From Candidatus Wolfebacteria bacterium GW2011_GWE2_44_13 (lineage in GTDB: Bacteria; Patescibacteria; Paceibacteria; UBA6257; UBA9933): 64,000 bases of DNA. The position numbers and the translations under genes were made by a program. Position 1 is the first letter of the stretch. The number at the start of each line of letters is the position of its first letter. The DNA is taken from contig LCHW01000001.1 in assembly GCA_001000675.1 (NCBI GenBank), positions 496,809 to 560,808 on the forward strand, given 5' to 3'. The notes below the pieces were generated by a model that was not told the DNA's origin, ran no database searches, and saw nothing but the letters and a program-made list of their open reading frames with translations. This document shows, piece after piece, positions 1 to 9,830 of this stretch.

Positions 1-3000
1 GCCTGTATCGTTATTGTAATTGGCGCATCAACAGTTCCGCTATATGGATGCCCATTAAATACAAACTTTGCTGCTCCACGCGTGATGATAAATGAAGATG
101 TCGCCGTACCTCCTCCTGGAACTGGGTTGATAACCGCAACGGTCGAAGTTCCAAATGCGGTTACTAGTGATGCCGGGATCGTGGTATTAATAGTAGTCGA
201 TGACTGCGTATCTATTGTTAGGGGTGTTCCATCAAACGTAACGGTTGCATCGCTTGCAAATCGACTCCCGCTAATCGTCAATGAAGTCGTAGCACTTCCC
301 TCCTCAATAGTATTTGGAGAAAGCAGTGTAATTATAGGAGTAGGATTATTTACCACCTGTGAAACTGTGGCGGAGGTACTTGCGTTGAAGTTGGCGTCAC
401 CGTTATATACGGCAGTGATTGAGTGTGCGCCAACAGCTAATGCATCGGTTGCAAATGTCGCAATGCCACCTGTTAAGGTGCTTGTTGCTAAGTTTGTAAC
501 TCCATCTTTAAACGTCACTGTTCCGCTTGGTGTTCCAACTCCGCTCGTCGTGGTGGCGGTGAAGGTTACTAAATCGCCGTACGTGGACGGATTTAATGAT
601 GAGTCAAGTGTGATTGTAATATTTGCTTTGTTAACCGTTTGCAAAACCGCAGCCGATGTACTGGCGTTGAAGTTGGTATCTCCGTTGTATGTTGCAGTTA
701 TGGAATGTGTTGCTATAGAAAGCGTGCTTGTTGCGAGTGTCGCTACTCCATCAGTCAGTGTGCTCGTTGCAAATGCAACACCCCCGTTTTTAAACGTGAC
801 CGTTCCGCTTGGCGTACCTACGCCACTTGTTGTCATGGCGGTGAACGTAACTAAATCGCCGTAGGTAGATGGGTTCAGCGATGACGCCAACGTAATTGTA
901 ATGTTCGCTTTATTTACTGTCTGCAAGACTGCAGCAGAAGTGCTGGCGTTGAAATTGGTGTCTCCGTTATATACGGCCGTGATTGAGTGCACTCCCACCG
1001 CTAACGAAGAGGTTGCAAACGTCGCCACTCCGCCAGCTATTGTACTGGTTGCAAGCGGTGTTGCGCCGTTGAAGAATGTGACATCGCCCGTTGGAGTTCC
1101 CGAGAGTGCTGTTGTTGTTGCAGTGAAGGTTACTAAGTCACCATACGCAGATGGATTTAAAGATGAGCCTAATGTGATTGTGACCGACTTCTTGTTTACT
1201 ACCTGTGAAACCGCGGCTGAGGTACTGGCGTTGAAGTTAGCGTCACCGTTATATACAGCAGTAATGGAGTGAGTTCCTACTAGTAATACATCTGTTGCAA
1301 ACGTCGCAACTCCCCCAGTTAACGTGCTGGTTGCGAGTGGCGTTGTTTCATTAAAGAATGTCACTGTCCCGGATGGCGTGTCTACTCCACTCGTTGTCGT
1401 CGCAGTAAATGTTACGGAATCGCCGTACGTGGACGGGTTCAACGATGAACCCATTATAATCGTAATGTTCGCTTTGTTTACTACCTGTGAAACCGCGGCT
1501 GACGTACTGGCGTTGAAGTTGGTGTCGCCATTATATGTTGCGGTGATGGAGTGAGTGGTCGCTGATAATGTACTGGTTACAAAGGTTGCAACTCCCCCAG
1601 TCATTGTACTGGTTGCGAGCGGTGTTGCACCGTTGAAAAATGTGACGGTTCCGCTTGGTGTCCCTGAAAGTGCTGTTGTCGTTGCGGTGAACGTGACTGA
1701 ATCGCTATAGGTAGATGGATTTAATGAAGAGCCGAGCGTGATTGTAATATCCATCTTATTCACCACCTGTACTACTGCAGCAGACGTGCTTGCATTGAAA
1801 TTGGTATCACCGTTGTATACTGCGGTGATTGAGTGTGCGCCGACAGTCAATGCACTTGTTGCAAACGTTGCAACGCCACCAGTTAGCGTACTTGTTGCTA
1901 AGTTTGTAACTCCATCTTTAAACGTTACTGTTCCGCTTGGCGTTCCTGCTCCGCTTGTAGTCGTAGCGGTAAACGTGACCAAGTCGCCGTAGGTGGACGG
2001 ATTTAGTGATGAATCGAGCGTGATTGTAATATCTGCTTTGTTAACCGTCTGCAAAACCGCAGCCGAAGTGCTTGCATTGAACATATCGTCGCCGTTGTAT
2101 GTAGCGGTAATGGAATGCGCACCAACAGTGAGTGTACTCGTTGCAACGGTAGCAACACCTCCGGTCAATGTGCTCGTTGCAAATGCAACGCCACCGTTTT
2201 TAAAGGTAACTGTTCCCGATGGTGTACCCAATCCGCTTGTGGTCGTTGCGGTGAATGTTACTAAGTCACCGTATGTCGACGGGTTTAGCGATGAAGCTAA
2301 CGTGATTGTAATATTCGCCTTGTTTACTGTCTGTGAAACTGCAGCGGAGGTACTGGCGTTGAAGTTAGTGTCGCCGTTGTATGTAGCGGTGATGGAGTGT
2401 GCTCCGACAGCCAATGAAGATGTTGCGAGTGTCGCTACTCCTCCTGAAAGTGTTCCATCTCCCAATGACACTACGCCATCAAAGAATGTTACTGTTCCAC
2501 TTGGCGTTCCAAATAGTGCGGTCGTGGTTGCGGTAAAGGTTACTGAATCACCATATGTGGATGGATTTAGTGAAGAGCCTAATGTGATCGTTATATTTGC
2601 CTTGTTTACCGTCTGCGCAACTGCAGCGGAAGTGCTAGCGTTGAAGTTGGCGTCTCCGTTGTATACAGCCGTTATTGAATGCACTCCAACAGTCAACGAA
2701 GAGGTTGCAAGTGTCGCAACGCCACCGGTTAACGTGCTTGTCGCAAGCGGAGTTGCACCGTTGAAGAATGTTACCGTTCCGGATGGTGTGCCAACACTAC
2801 TTGTCGTGGTTGCGGTGAAGGTAACGGCGTCTCCGTAGGTAGATGGATTTAGTGATGAGTCGAGCGTGATTGTAATATCTGCTTTGTTGACCGTCTGCGC
2901 TACTGCAGCTGAGGTACTGACATTGAAGTTGGTATCACCGTTGTATGTTGCGGTGATCGAGTGTGCGCCGACAGTGAGGGTACTCGTTGCAACTATAGCT

Positions 3001-6000
3001 ACTCCGCCAGTTAACGTGCTCGTTGCAAATGCAACGCCACCGTTTTTAAACGTCACCGTTCCGGAGGGGGTTCCTGCTGTCGCAGTGGTTGTTGCAGTAA
3101 ACGTAACTGAATCGCCGTACGTTGATGGATTCAATGACGACGCCAACGTAATTGTAATATTTGCTTTGTTGACTGTCTGTGAAACTGCAGCGGAGGTACT
3201 TGCATTGAATGTAGCGTCACCGTTGTATGTTGCGGTGATCGAGTGTGCGCCGACAGTTAACGCATCGGTTAAGAACGTTGCTACTCCAGAAGATAGCGTG
3301 CTTGTTGCAAGGGGCGTTGCGCCGTTGAAAAATGTGACGGTTCCTGATGGCGTACCTACGCCACTTGTAGTAGTAGCGATGAAGGTTACGGAATCGCCGT
3401 AGGTGGACGGGTTAAGCGAAGACCCTAATGTAATAGTTATATTTGCTTTGTTGACTGTCTGTGAAACTGCAGCGGAGGTACTTGCATTGAAATTTGTATC
3501 GCCGTTGTATACTGCGATGATTGAGTGTGCGCCTATGGTAAGCACACTTGTTGCAAACGTTGCAACGCCACCCGTTAAGGTACTTGTTGCGAGCGGTGTT
3601 GCACCATCGAAGAATGTTGCTGTGCCAGTCGGCGTACTAACGGAGCTTGTCGTGGTAGCGGTAAACGTCACCAGATTTCCATACGTAGAAGGGTTCAACG
3701 ATGAGCCCAGTGTAATTGTAATGTTTGCCTTGTTAACCGTCTGCGATACTGCGGCTGAAGTGCTGGCGTTAAAGTTAGTGTCGCCGTTGTATACAGCCGT
3801 TATTGAATGGGTCGCAACATTTAACGACGATGTTGCAAGTGTCGCAACGCCACCCGTTAAGGTACTTGTTGCGAGCGGTGTTGCACCATCGAAGAATGTA
3901 ACTGTTCCCGATGGGGTTCCTGCTGTCGCAGTGGTTGTTGCAGTAAACGTAACTGAATCGCCGTACGTTGATGGATTCAATGACGACGCCAACGTAATTG
4001 TAATATTCGCTTTGTTGACTGTTTGTGAAACTGTAGCTGAGGTGCTGGCGTTGAAATTAGTGTCACCGTTATATACGGCGGTAATTGAGTGTGCACCAAC
4101 AGTCAATGCACTTACTGCAAACGTTGCAACGCCACCAGTTAGCGTACTTGTTGCTAAGTTTGTAACCCCATCTTTAAACGTTACTGTTCCGCTTGGCGTT
4201 CCTGCTCCACTTGTAGTCGTCGCTGTAAACGTGACCAAGTCGCCGTAGGTGGACGGGTTAAGCGAAGACCCTAATGTAATAGTAATATTCGCTTTGTTGA
4301 CTGTCTGTGATACCGCAGCGGAAGTGCTTGCATTGAATGTAGCGTCGCCGTTGTATGTAGCGGTAATGGAATGCGCACCAACAGTGAGTGTACTCGTTGC
4401 AACGGTAGCTACTCCATCAGTCAGCGTGCTTGTTGCAAATGCAACACCCCCGTTTTTAAACGTGACCGTTCCGCTTGGCGTGCCTACGCCACTTGTTGTC
4501 GTGGCGGTGAACGTAACTAAATCGCCGTAGGTAGATGGATTTAGCGATGAGTCAAGCGTAATCGTAATGTTCGCTTTGTTGACTGTTTGCAAGACTGTAG
4601 CTGAGGTGCTGGCGTTGAAATTAGTGTCACCGTTATATACGGCCGTAATGGAATGCGTTGCTATCGAAAGCGTGCTCGTTGCTAATGTCGCAACACCACC
4701 AGTCAATGTACTTGTTGCGAGCGGCGTTGCGCCGTTGAAAAATGTGACTGTGCCAGTGGGGGTGCTTACGCTGCTTGTTGTTGTGGCGGTGAAGGTTACT
4801 GAGTCTCCATACGTAGACGGATTAAGCGAAGATCCTAATGTAATAGTTATATTTGCCTTGTTTACCGTAAAGGTTTGTGCATTGCTCACGCCTCCCCCTG
4901 GTGTTGGATTGAATACGGTAATTTGTGCCGTAGTAGTCGGCGCTGTCATATCGCTTGCTGGAATCGTTGCAGTTAGCTGCGTCGAGCTGGCAAAAACTGT
5001 CGTTCGGTCCGATCCATTAAGACGCACGACTGATGCGGAAACAAAATTTGTTCCATTGACCGTCATCGTGAATTGCGCATCCCCTACTGTTTTAGAGCTC
5101 GGCGATATGCCCGTCGTTGTCGGCACTGGATTGCGTACCTGTATGACCGGCGATAACCCAATGCTTGTCAGCGTTCCTCCAGCGTCAAAACGCGATTGCG
5201 TCGTAAATGTATAGTCACCTGCCGTACTCGGCGCAGTGACTCCGCTCGTACCACCTCCACTTCCGTATGTTATTGTTGCCGTTCCTGCCGATGGCATCGT
5301 CAAAAAGGGCACGTTAACCGTCCACGGTCCCGCGCCTGAAATTGTTGGCGATCCCGGACCAAGTAAAACATAATCAACAAAAATCGTTCGCGAATCGCAT
5401 CCGCTTCCTTTACAAATAATACCCACTCCATTTATTGAAGATCGGGCGGCCGTAAGGTCAAAGGTGAAGTATGTCCAGGTATTCGCTGCTAATGATTGCA
5501 CATTGAACGTCTCTTCTGCCGCACCATCACCAAGGTCGGTACCCGTTGTACCATCAACGTATGCCACCTGGATATAGTTCATTGCCGACGATATTGCAAC
5601 CGATGAACGGAGCCATACTCCTAGTTTTGTATACCCAGACCAATCGGCATTCGCAAAACGATAGCTAAAGGAATCCCCATCATCTGGACCGTTTGCCTGC
5701 GTATTAATACATTGGATTGATGCAGTACCCTCCTTTACTGTTCCCGCGGTAGCAGACAACGTGCTGCATGCATCGAAATCATCCTCTTGCCAGCCCGTTG
5801 CCGAGTCGGCAGTTGTTACTACATCGCCCACGATACCAGAGGGTGACGTTGCTGTGATATATCCCGCCGTTCCGATATTTTCTTGTGGTGCTGACCATCC
5901 TGCCGGCACAGCAATAGAAATACCGCCTGAGTCCATTGTTTCTGCGGCTGTAGAAGTAAACGTAAACGTATTCCCTGTCGATGAAACATCCGTACTTGTC

Positions 6001-6128
6001 GGCGTGACGGAATTTGTCCCTGAACCGTTTGCTGCATACACGGGTGCGGTACCCAAAAGAACACTTCCGATCATTAATCCGACTAGTGCGAATATATTAA
6101 ACAATGGTACACCTTTTTTATGGGACAT
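1..6128 (-). CDS. Giant secreted repeat protein (Ig-like/TIG adhesin), partial
   Basis: This reading frame has no stop over 2042 codons and runs off the left edge, so the C-terminus and any anchor are unseen. It starts at ATG 6128 with a signal peptide (MSHKKG, a hydrophobic stretch, cleavage likely after VYA near residue 32). Residues about 50-320 look like a beta-sandwich, carbohydrate-binding-like region. A TIG/IPT-like domain follows (about 326-419), then 16 tandem Ig-like repeats of 94 residues (about 420-1930; each has NPSTYGD, GTVTFF, HSITAVYNGD and a VNKA linker), then a second TIG-like domain. The repeats fit the Big_3_5-type bacterial Ig fold. It is probably an exported cell-surface or stalk-like adhesin. 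The sortase at 54709 could be relevant, but a sorting signal cannot be checked here. Long plus-strand frames in this stretch are shadows of the repeats. Confidence 0.9.
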   Translation of the reverse strand, partial: MSHKKGVPLFNIFALVGLMIGSVLLGTAPVYAANGSGTNSVTPTSTDVSSTGNTFTFTSTAAETMDSGGISIAVPAGWSAPQENIGTAGYITATSPSGIVGDVVTTADSATGWQEDDFDACSTLSATAGTVKEGTASIQCINTQANGPDDGDSFSYRFANADWSGYTKLGVWLRSSVAISSAMNYIQVAYVDGTTGTDLGDGAAEETFNVQSLAANTWTYFTFDLTAARSSINGVGIICKGSGCDSRTIFVDYVLLGPGSPTISGAGPWTVNVPFLTMPSAGTATITYGSGGGTSGVTAPSTAGDYTFTTQSRFDAGGTLTSIGLSPVIQVRNPVPTTTGISPSSKTVGDAQFTMTVNGTNFVSASVVRLNGSDRTTVFASSTQLTATIPASDMTAPTTTAQITVFNPTPGGGVSNAQTFTVNKANITITLGSSLNPSTYGDSVTFTATTTSSVSTPTGTVTFFNGATPLATSTLTGGVATLATSTLSIATHSITAVYNGDTNFNASTSATVLQTVNKANITITLDSSLNPSTYGDLVTFTATTTSGVGTPSGTVTFKNGGVAFATSTLTDGVATVATSTLTVGAHSITATYNGDATFNASTSAAVSQTVNKANITITLGSSLNPSTYGDLVTFTATTTSGAGTPSGTVTFKDGVTNLATSTLTGGVATFAVSALTVGAHSITAVYNGDTNFNASTSATVSQTVNKANITITLASSLNPSTYGDSVTFTATTTATAGTPSGTVTFFDGATPLATSTLTGGVATLATSSLNVATHSITAVYNGDTNFNASTSAAVSQTVNKANITITLGSSLNPSTYGNLVTFTATTTSSVSTPTGTATFFDGATPLATSTLTGGVATFATSVLTIGAHSIIAVYNGDTNFNASTSAAVSQTVNKANITITLGSSLNPSTYGDSVTFIATTTSGVGTPSGTVTFFNGATPLATSTLSSGVATFLTDALTVGAHSITATYNGDATFNASTSAAVSQTVNKANITITLASSLNPSTYGDSVTFTATTTATAGTPSGTVTFKNGGVAFATSTLTGGVAIVATSTLTVGAHSITATYNGDTNFNVSTSAAVAQTVNKADITITLDSSLNPSTYGDAVTFTATTTSSVGTPSGTVTFFNGATPLATSTLTGGVATLATSSLTVGVHSITAVYNGDANFNASTSAAVAQTVNKANITITLGSSLNPSTYGDSVTFTATTTALFGTPSGTVTFFDGVVSLGDGTLSGGVATLATSSLAVGAHSITATYNGDTNFNASTSAAVSQTVNKANITITLASSLNPSTYGDLVTFTATTTSGLGTPSGTVTFKNGGVAFATSTLTGGVATVATSTLTVGAHSITATYNGDDMFNASTSAAVLQTVNKADITITLDSSLNPSTYGDLVTFTATTTSGAGTPSGTVTFKDGVTNLATSTLTGGVATFATSALTVGAHSITAVYNGDTNFNASTSAAVVQVVNKMDITITLGSSLNPSTYSDSVTFTATTTALSGTPSGTVTFFNGATPLATSTMTGGVATFVTSTLSATTHSITATYNGDTNFNASTSAAVSQVVNKANITIIMGSSLNPSTYGDSVTFTATTTSGVDTPSGTVTFFNETTPLATSTLTGGVATFATDVLLVGTHSITAVYNGDANFNASTSAAVSQVVNKKSVTITLGSSLNPSAYGDLVTFTATTTALSGTPTGDVTFFNGATPLATSTIAGGVATFATSSLAVGVHSITAVYNGDTNFNASTSAAVLQTVNKANITITLASSLNPSTYGDLVTFTAMTTSGVGTPSGTVTFKNGGVAFATSTLTDGVATLATSTLSIATHSITATYNGDTNFNASTSAAVLQTVNKANITITLDSSLNPSTYGDLVTFTATTTSGVGTPSGTVTFKDGVTNLATSTLTGGIATFATDALAVGAHSITAVYNGDANFNASTSATVSQVVNNPTPIITLLSPNTIEEGSATTSLTISGSRFASDATVTFDGTPLTIDTQSSTTINTTIPASLVTAFGTSTVAVINPVPGGGTATSSFIITRGAAKFVFNGHPYSGTVDAPITITIQ
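340..4870 (-). repeat. 16 tandem 282-bp coding repeats
   Basis: The codons for the motif STYGD recur near positions 578, 862, 1144, 1424, 1708, 1990, 2272, 2554, 2836, 3118, 3400, 3682, 3964, 4246, 4528 and 4810. The spacing is 280-284 bp, mostly exactly 282. The units differ by scattered substitutions and short variable patches, and some share blocks with non-adjacent units, which suggests recombination between copies. Such an array is also prone to misassembly. Confidence 0.93.
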
Positions 6129-6208
6129 AGACAGGTATTTTGTTTACGTTTATTACTTTTATAAGTATATCACTCTTATATATGTGCGTGTATGGGGATA
6201 ACTTTTTT

Positions 6209-7390
6209 TCATTGTACACCTCCCCTTGTGTAGTTGCTTGATGGGTTCCATAACATATACCCAGCGTAGTTCTCGCCCAATACATCTTCCGTTGCTTTAA
6301 TCTGTTTACCAATCATTACGCTGTCATAATCCGCGCCAAGGTCAAAGTCTTGCAACCATGGTCTTAGTTGTGCAGTCGTTGATGCGGTCGTTCGATATAT
6401 ATCTAATCGTTGCTGTCCTTTTTGCATTGAATCCGCAACGATTTCATAGGGCCACGCTGCTGGCTTTTTATATCCCATGAATCCGTTTGGGTAGTGTGAT
6501 GGGTACACCATTGGAGCGATGTAATCGAAATTCGCGTACGCATCTTCTACAATTTGTCCGATTCCAATATCCTCCGCCTTAATCATCGTAAAGCCAAACA
6601 AGTCTGCCGAAATGATAGTTCCCTTTGTTTGTTCACGCAGATAGCGCATGAACTTTTTTATTGCCTCTGTCTTTGACGCGTCTACGGGTGTAATGGGATA
6701 GCCTATATTTGATAACGATCCATCAGACGGAAATCGAATGTAATCGTAATTCACTTCATCAAACCCGTAACTCAAAACATCTTTTGATAGCGCTACAACA
6801 TATTCGTGCACCTCTGTTGATGATGGGTCAACCCATGCGAGTTTTTTATTATCACGCCAAAGGGTCTTCCCCGATATCACACCACCTGCAGCACGTAGCT
6901 TTGCCACGTCTTGCACCGCAAGGTCGGGACGTGCTTCTGCAAAAGCACTGTCTTGGAATACTGCGACGCGCGCGATGACGTAAATCTCTTCGTCGTGAAA
7001 TCTCTGTACTAAGCCCGCGAGATCTTTGATAAATTTTTGACGCAACTTATACTGTTTAACAATTTCCAGTTGCGAGTCATATGCCACCATGCCAAACGAA
7101 TCTTTGACATCTATCACAACTGCGTTGAGCCCATCTTTTTTCATATTGATAACCGCCTGCACTTTATCTTCGCGGCCACCGGAAGGCGCAGTTAAATATA
7201 CCGCCTTCATAATTTTTGGCGTTGCCATTCTTTTTATTATTGGCTCTTCTTTTTTTAACAATGCTTCTTCGCGTGAAGACGGTGTAGAAGTTGCAGTTGG
7301 ATTGATGAGTGCGTTATTTGTTTGCGACAAACCAAACGCTGCTGCGCTTACCATTACTCCGCCAACTCCAATAAAAAATAACTTCTTCAT
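6209..7390 (-). CDS. Secreted glycoside-hydrolase-like protein (DUF4015 type)
   Basis: 393 aa from ATG 7390. An upstream in-frame ATG at 7408 is less likely because a TATACT box lies at 7399-7404, which would make the mRNA nearly leaderless. The N-terminus (MKKLFFIGVGGVMVSAAAFG) is a signal peptide or anchor. The body is a TIM-barrel-like protein of the putative glycosyl hydrolase DUF4015 family: AVVIDVKDSFG, VIARVAVFQD, GFDEVNYDYIRFPSDG, SADLFGFT and DYIAPMVYPSHY match the ordered strand motifs. It probably acts on an exported polysaccharide; the substrate is unknown. It lies 80 bp upstream of the giant surface protein, in the same direction. Confidence 0.85.
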   Translation of the reverse strand: MKKLFFIGVGGVMVSAAAFGLSQTNNALINPTATSTPSSREEALLKKEEPIIKRMATPKIMKAVYLTAPSGGREDKVQAVINMKKDGLNAVVIDVKDSFGMVAYDSQLEIVKQYKLRQKFIKDLAGLVQRFHDEEIYVIARVAVFQDSAFAEARPDLAVQDVAKLRAAGGVISGKTLWRDNKKLAWVDPSSTEVHEYVVALSKDVLSYGFDEVNYDYIRFPSDGSLSNIGYPITPVDASKTEAIKKFMRYLREQTKGTIISADLFGFTMIKAEDIGIGQIVEDAYANFDYIAPMVYPSHYPNGFMGYKKPAAWPYEIVADSMQKGQQRLDIYRTTASTTAQLRPWLQDFDLGADYDSVMIGKQIKATEDVLGENYAGYMLWNPSSNYTRGGVQ

Positions 7391-7993
7391 ATATCTAAAG
7401 TATATCACGTATATTCACTATGTAATATAGCAAACAACTCGTACAGTACTGCATTTTTCATTTTTTAACTTCTCTTTTGTTACATATATTTTCCAAACAA
7501 AAATTTATTCCACATCCTTAAGCGGTAGCCCTCTCGGCTTTTGTCGATTACTTAAATATACCATCCTCACGTATCAATATTACGCATACTGTACGGATCT
7601 CTATTTGTGTCATTCCCACCCTTCGTCCGCCAACCGGCGGATCAGAGTAAACTGCGGCGGGAATCCAGAATTCTTCCGAGTACGCCCTCCCAATCCTAGA
7701 GGGCTTATGAGTAAGAACAGACTCTAAGGAGAATCTGGCGATTTCCTAGATTCCCGCCTGCGCGGGAATGACAATCAGTTGAAGCTTATGGAGCCAATGC
7801 GTTTTTACGAATTTCGAGCGCACCACGAAAGCAGAGCATCCACATATCCGGTATTATCCCCACTATACATTCTCCAGCTCCCTTCTTAGGCTTATCCGTT
7901 CTACTTTTGTTCTACATACATTCACTACGCTATATACACGTTCATTATCGTATGTTCTACATCTGTTCTATATCTACCAAAAAAGAGGCTTTT
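7391..7993. other. Intergenic region with a REP-like inverted repeat
   Basis: No gene is recognisable. Positions 7608-7773 hold a dispersed element that begins TGTCATTCCC and ends CGCGGGAATGACA, an imperfect long inverted repeat seen about a dozen times in the window. The rest is AT-rich. A small hairpin (AGCC-GAGAG-GGCT on the minus strand, near 7525-7545) has no recognisable RNA family. Confidence 0.6.
7608..7773. repeat. REP-like dispersed palindromic element
   Basis: It is bounded by TGTCATTCCC and GGGAATGACA with a GC-rich interior. Related copies lie at about 28677-28752, 38749-38780, 40051-40116, 41106-41171, 43544-43635, 53148-53175, 57396-57590, 60264-60440 and 62257-62303. All are intergenic. 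Confidence 0.75.
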
Positions 7994-8734
7994 CTATTGC
8001 CTCTTTCTTTTTACCTTAAACGTCGTTCCTATTTCTTTTCCATCTATTGCATCAATGATCGCGTTGCGCTTTTTGCCAGGCACAAGCCATACGCCAACCC
8101 CCTTTTTACATACCATATCAGCAACCGTCAGCTTACTTTGCATCCCCCCACTTCCCACAGCGCTTTTCCCCCGCACAAGCTGAGATGCCTTTTGTATATC
8201 ATCCACCGCATGAATAACCTCACCCGTGTCGTAATTAATCAAGCCTTTTTCTCTAATAAGAAGGTATAGCTGATCAGCTGCAATCATCGTTGCAACACGT
8301 GCCGCAAGGATGTCATTATCTGCATATTCTTTTATTGCATCCAGCTCTTCCCCACTCACGCTGTCATTTGCGTTAATTACGGGAATGATTCCGTTCTTCA
8401 TGGCTTCTAAGAGTACCTTTTTCGTATACGTACTGCGCTCGCCGCTCAGATCTTCATGTGTATAGAGTAGCTGACATACTTCGCGTCCAAATTTATTACA
8501 GTAACTCCCATACAGTTGCATCAACTTTGGCTGCCCAATTGCCGCACGAAGGCTTTTAGAAAACGTCGTAGTTGGACAACTTGCCACTGCCCCCGAAGAT
8601 ACCAACGCAACCGAGTGTCCGCGGCTAATTAGTTCGTTTACCTGCTCCACGATAGATGCGATAGTGCGTCGGTCTATTACCCCGCCTTCTTTCTTCACAA
8701 GTACCGCGCTCCCAATTTTTATCACGATCTTCAT
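7994..8734 (-). CDS. proB: Glutamate 5-kinase-like amino-acid kinase
   Basis: 246 aa from ATG 8734, the start of the conserved MKIVIKIGSAVLVKK strand. A TATAAT box at 8741-8746 leaves only 6 nt before the ATG, so the message is probably leaderless. Amino-acid-kinase fold motifs match ProB: GHSVALVSSGAVAS, QLLYTHEDL, IPVINANDSVSG, the YADNDILAA phosphate/Mg region and GSGGMQSKLTVAD. ProB phosphorylates glutamate in proline synthesis. The C-terminal PUA domain of many ProB proteins is absent, as in the short ProB class. No proA is present in the window, so the pathway role is uncertain. Confidence 0.8.
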   Translation of the reverse strand: MKIVIKIGSAVLVKKEGGVIDRRTIASIVEQVNELISRGHSVALVSSGAVASCPTTTFSKSLRAAIGQPKLMQLYGSYCNKFGREVCQLLYTHEDLSGERSTYTKKVLLEAMKNGIIPVINANDSVSGEELDAIKEYADNDILAARVATMIAADQLYLLIREKGLINYDTGEVIHAVDDIQKASQLVRGKSAVGSGGMQSKLTVADMVCKKGVGVWLVPGKKRNAIIDAIDGKEIGTTFKVKRKRQ

Positions 8735-8765
8735 ACTTTTATTATATATGTTTGTCCATATAAAT

Positions 8766-8790
8766 AAAATCCGCGGGCATACGCCCGCGG
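8766..8790 (-). terminator. Intrinsic terminator
   Basis: CCGCGGGCATACGCCCGCGG is a perfect GC-rich hairpin followed on the minus strand by ATTTTATTT. It ends the truB/zinc-ribbon unit and insulates the downstream kinase gene. Confidence 0.85.
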
Positions 8791-8795
8791 CTCTG

Positions 8796-8981
8796 TTATC
8801 CACTTCCCCGCCAATCACTTTCCTTTTCCTCTTTCTCCTGCACAACACATGTTCCGATCTGTACCTTATCAAAACAACTTACACAGGCCATGATCTCATT
8901 GCCTTTTCTGTCCCTATCGGACAGCGGCTTCATTTTTCCTCTGAACAGATACGGCTTGCCACATAGCATACAGTGGGGCAT
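8796..8981 (-). CDS. Small four-cysteine zinc-ribbon protein
   Basis: 61 aa. Two CxxC knuckles are visible, CMLC near residues 4-7 and CVSC near residues 33-36, with charged residues between, as in a treble-clef or zinc-ribbon binding one zinc. A strong GAGGAGG site lies 5 nt before ATG 8981. It follows truB by 23 bp and is closed by a strong terminator. It belongs to the GC-richer, Shine-Dalgarno-led class of small genes in this window. Function unknown; it could bind nucleic acid or act as a small regulator. Confidence 0.65.
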   Translation of the reverse strand: MPHCMLCGKPYLFRGKMKPLSDRDRKGNEIMACVSCFDKVQIGTCVVQEKEEKESDWRGSG

Positions 8982-9004
8982 GTTCCCTCCTCGTCTTTTC
9001 GAAT

Positions 9005-9799
9005 TTATTTGCTGTCATTAGTGTCTTCCACTTGCTTCTTATTGTCAAACCGCAGACTATCGCCAATTGCATATGGCCCTACGCTTGTTCGCACTAATCG
9101 GGCGAGTATCGCGTCTGCGCCCAACTGTCTTCCTATTGTATGTGCAAGCGTGCGGATATATGTTCCACTCCCGCATTGCACCGTTACGCGTACAACGTCG
9201 AATATTTCCTTTTCTTTTTCACCCAACAAAGCATTCCATTGAGCTACTATTGCTTCTTGTCTAAAATCTCCTGCTACGTTTCCAATATTTTTTTTAATCA
9301 CATCTTGTAGCGCTAACCCCGTTACACTTCTTCGCTCTATCACGCGCATCGATTGTACACACATTAATCGCGTTGGGGTTTTTATTTCATGCATTCTATT
9401 TTCGCGCGCCCATTGAAATAATGGTTTACCTTCTACCGGTTTTGACGAGTATATCGGAAACGCATATTCTTTTTCACCATGCATATTTTTGATCGCTTCT
9501 TCTAGTTGCTCATTTGTAATCTTTTGGGCTGCGCGTATCGTCGGCATACCTAAAAGATCGTGCGTATCTGTTCCAATACCGAACATAATATCAGCCTCGT
9601 ATGTTTTATCGAGTTTTGTATATTCTTCTTTTGTATGCACCGCCTCCCCTACAAGTACCACTAATACGCCTTCTGCCATGGGATCAAGTCGCCCTGCATA
9701 TGTCATCTTTGCGTCCTGTAATTCTGGACGCACTTTGCGCAATGCATCGAGCGCCTGTAATGGCGTCCATCCTAGGGGTTTATAAATATTCAATACCAT
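9005..9799 (-). CDS. truB: tRNA pseudouridine-55 synthase TruB
   Basis: 264 aa. It converts U55 in the T-loop of tRNAs to pseudouridine. The start MVLNIYKPLGWTPLQALD is the family N-terminus (KPxGxTS-like). YAGRLDPMAEGVL carries the catalytic Asp near residue 39. GKPLFQWAREN and CGSGTYIRTLAHTIG are the expected later motifs, and the C-terminus (RTSVGPYAIGDSL) is typical. The length is slightly short because no extended PUA domain is present. The downstream partner is the zinc-ribbon gene. Confidence 0.96.
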   Translation of the reverse strand: MVLNIYKPLGWTPLQALDALRKVRPELQDAKMTYAGRLDPMAEGVLVVLVGEAVHTKEEYTKLDKTYEADIMFGIGTDTHDLLGMPTIRAAQKITNEQLEEAIKNMHGEKEYAFPIYSSKPVEGKPLFQWARENRMHEIKTPTRLMCVQSMRVIERRSVTGLALQDVIKKNIGNVAGDFRQEAIVAQWNALLGEKEKEIFDVVRVTVQCGSGTYIRTLAHTIGRQLGADAILARLVRTSVGPYAIGDSLRFDNKKQVEDTNDSK

Positions 9800-9830
9800 T
9801 TTTTCTCAAGCGTAAGCATTCAGACATTCG

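Noticed and set aside
340..4870. Regular repeats suggesting a CRISPR array
   Set aside because: The unit is 282 bp, in frame, with no spacer pattern and no cas genes.
82..5214. A series of long plus-strand frames with repeats such as PLYTAVIE
   Set aside because: They are the complement of the tandem Ig repeats of the minus-strand giant gene, which has a signal peptide, sensible domains and no stop. The plus frames are broken at the repeat ends and have no starts or RBS.
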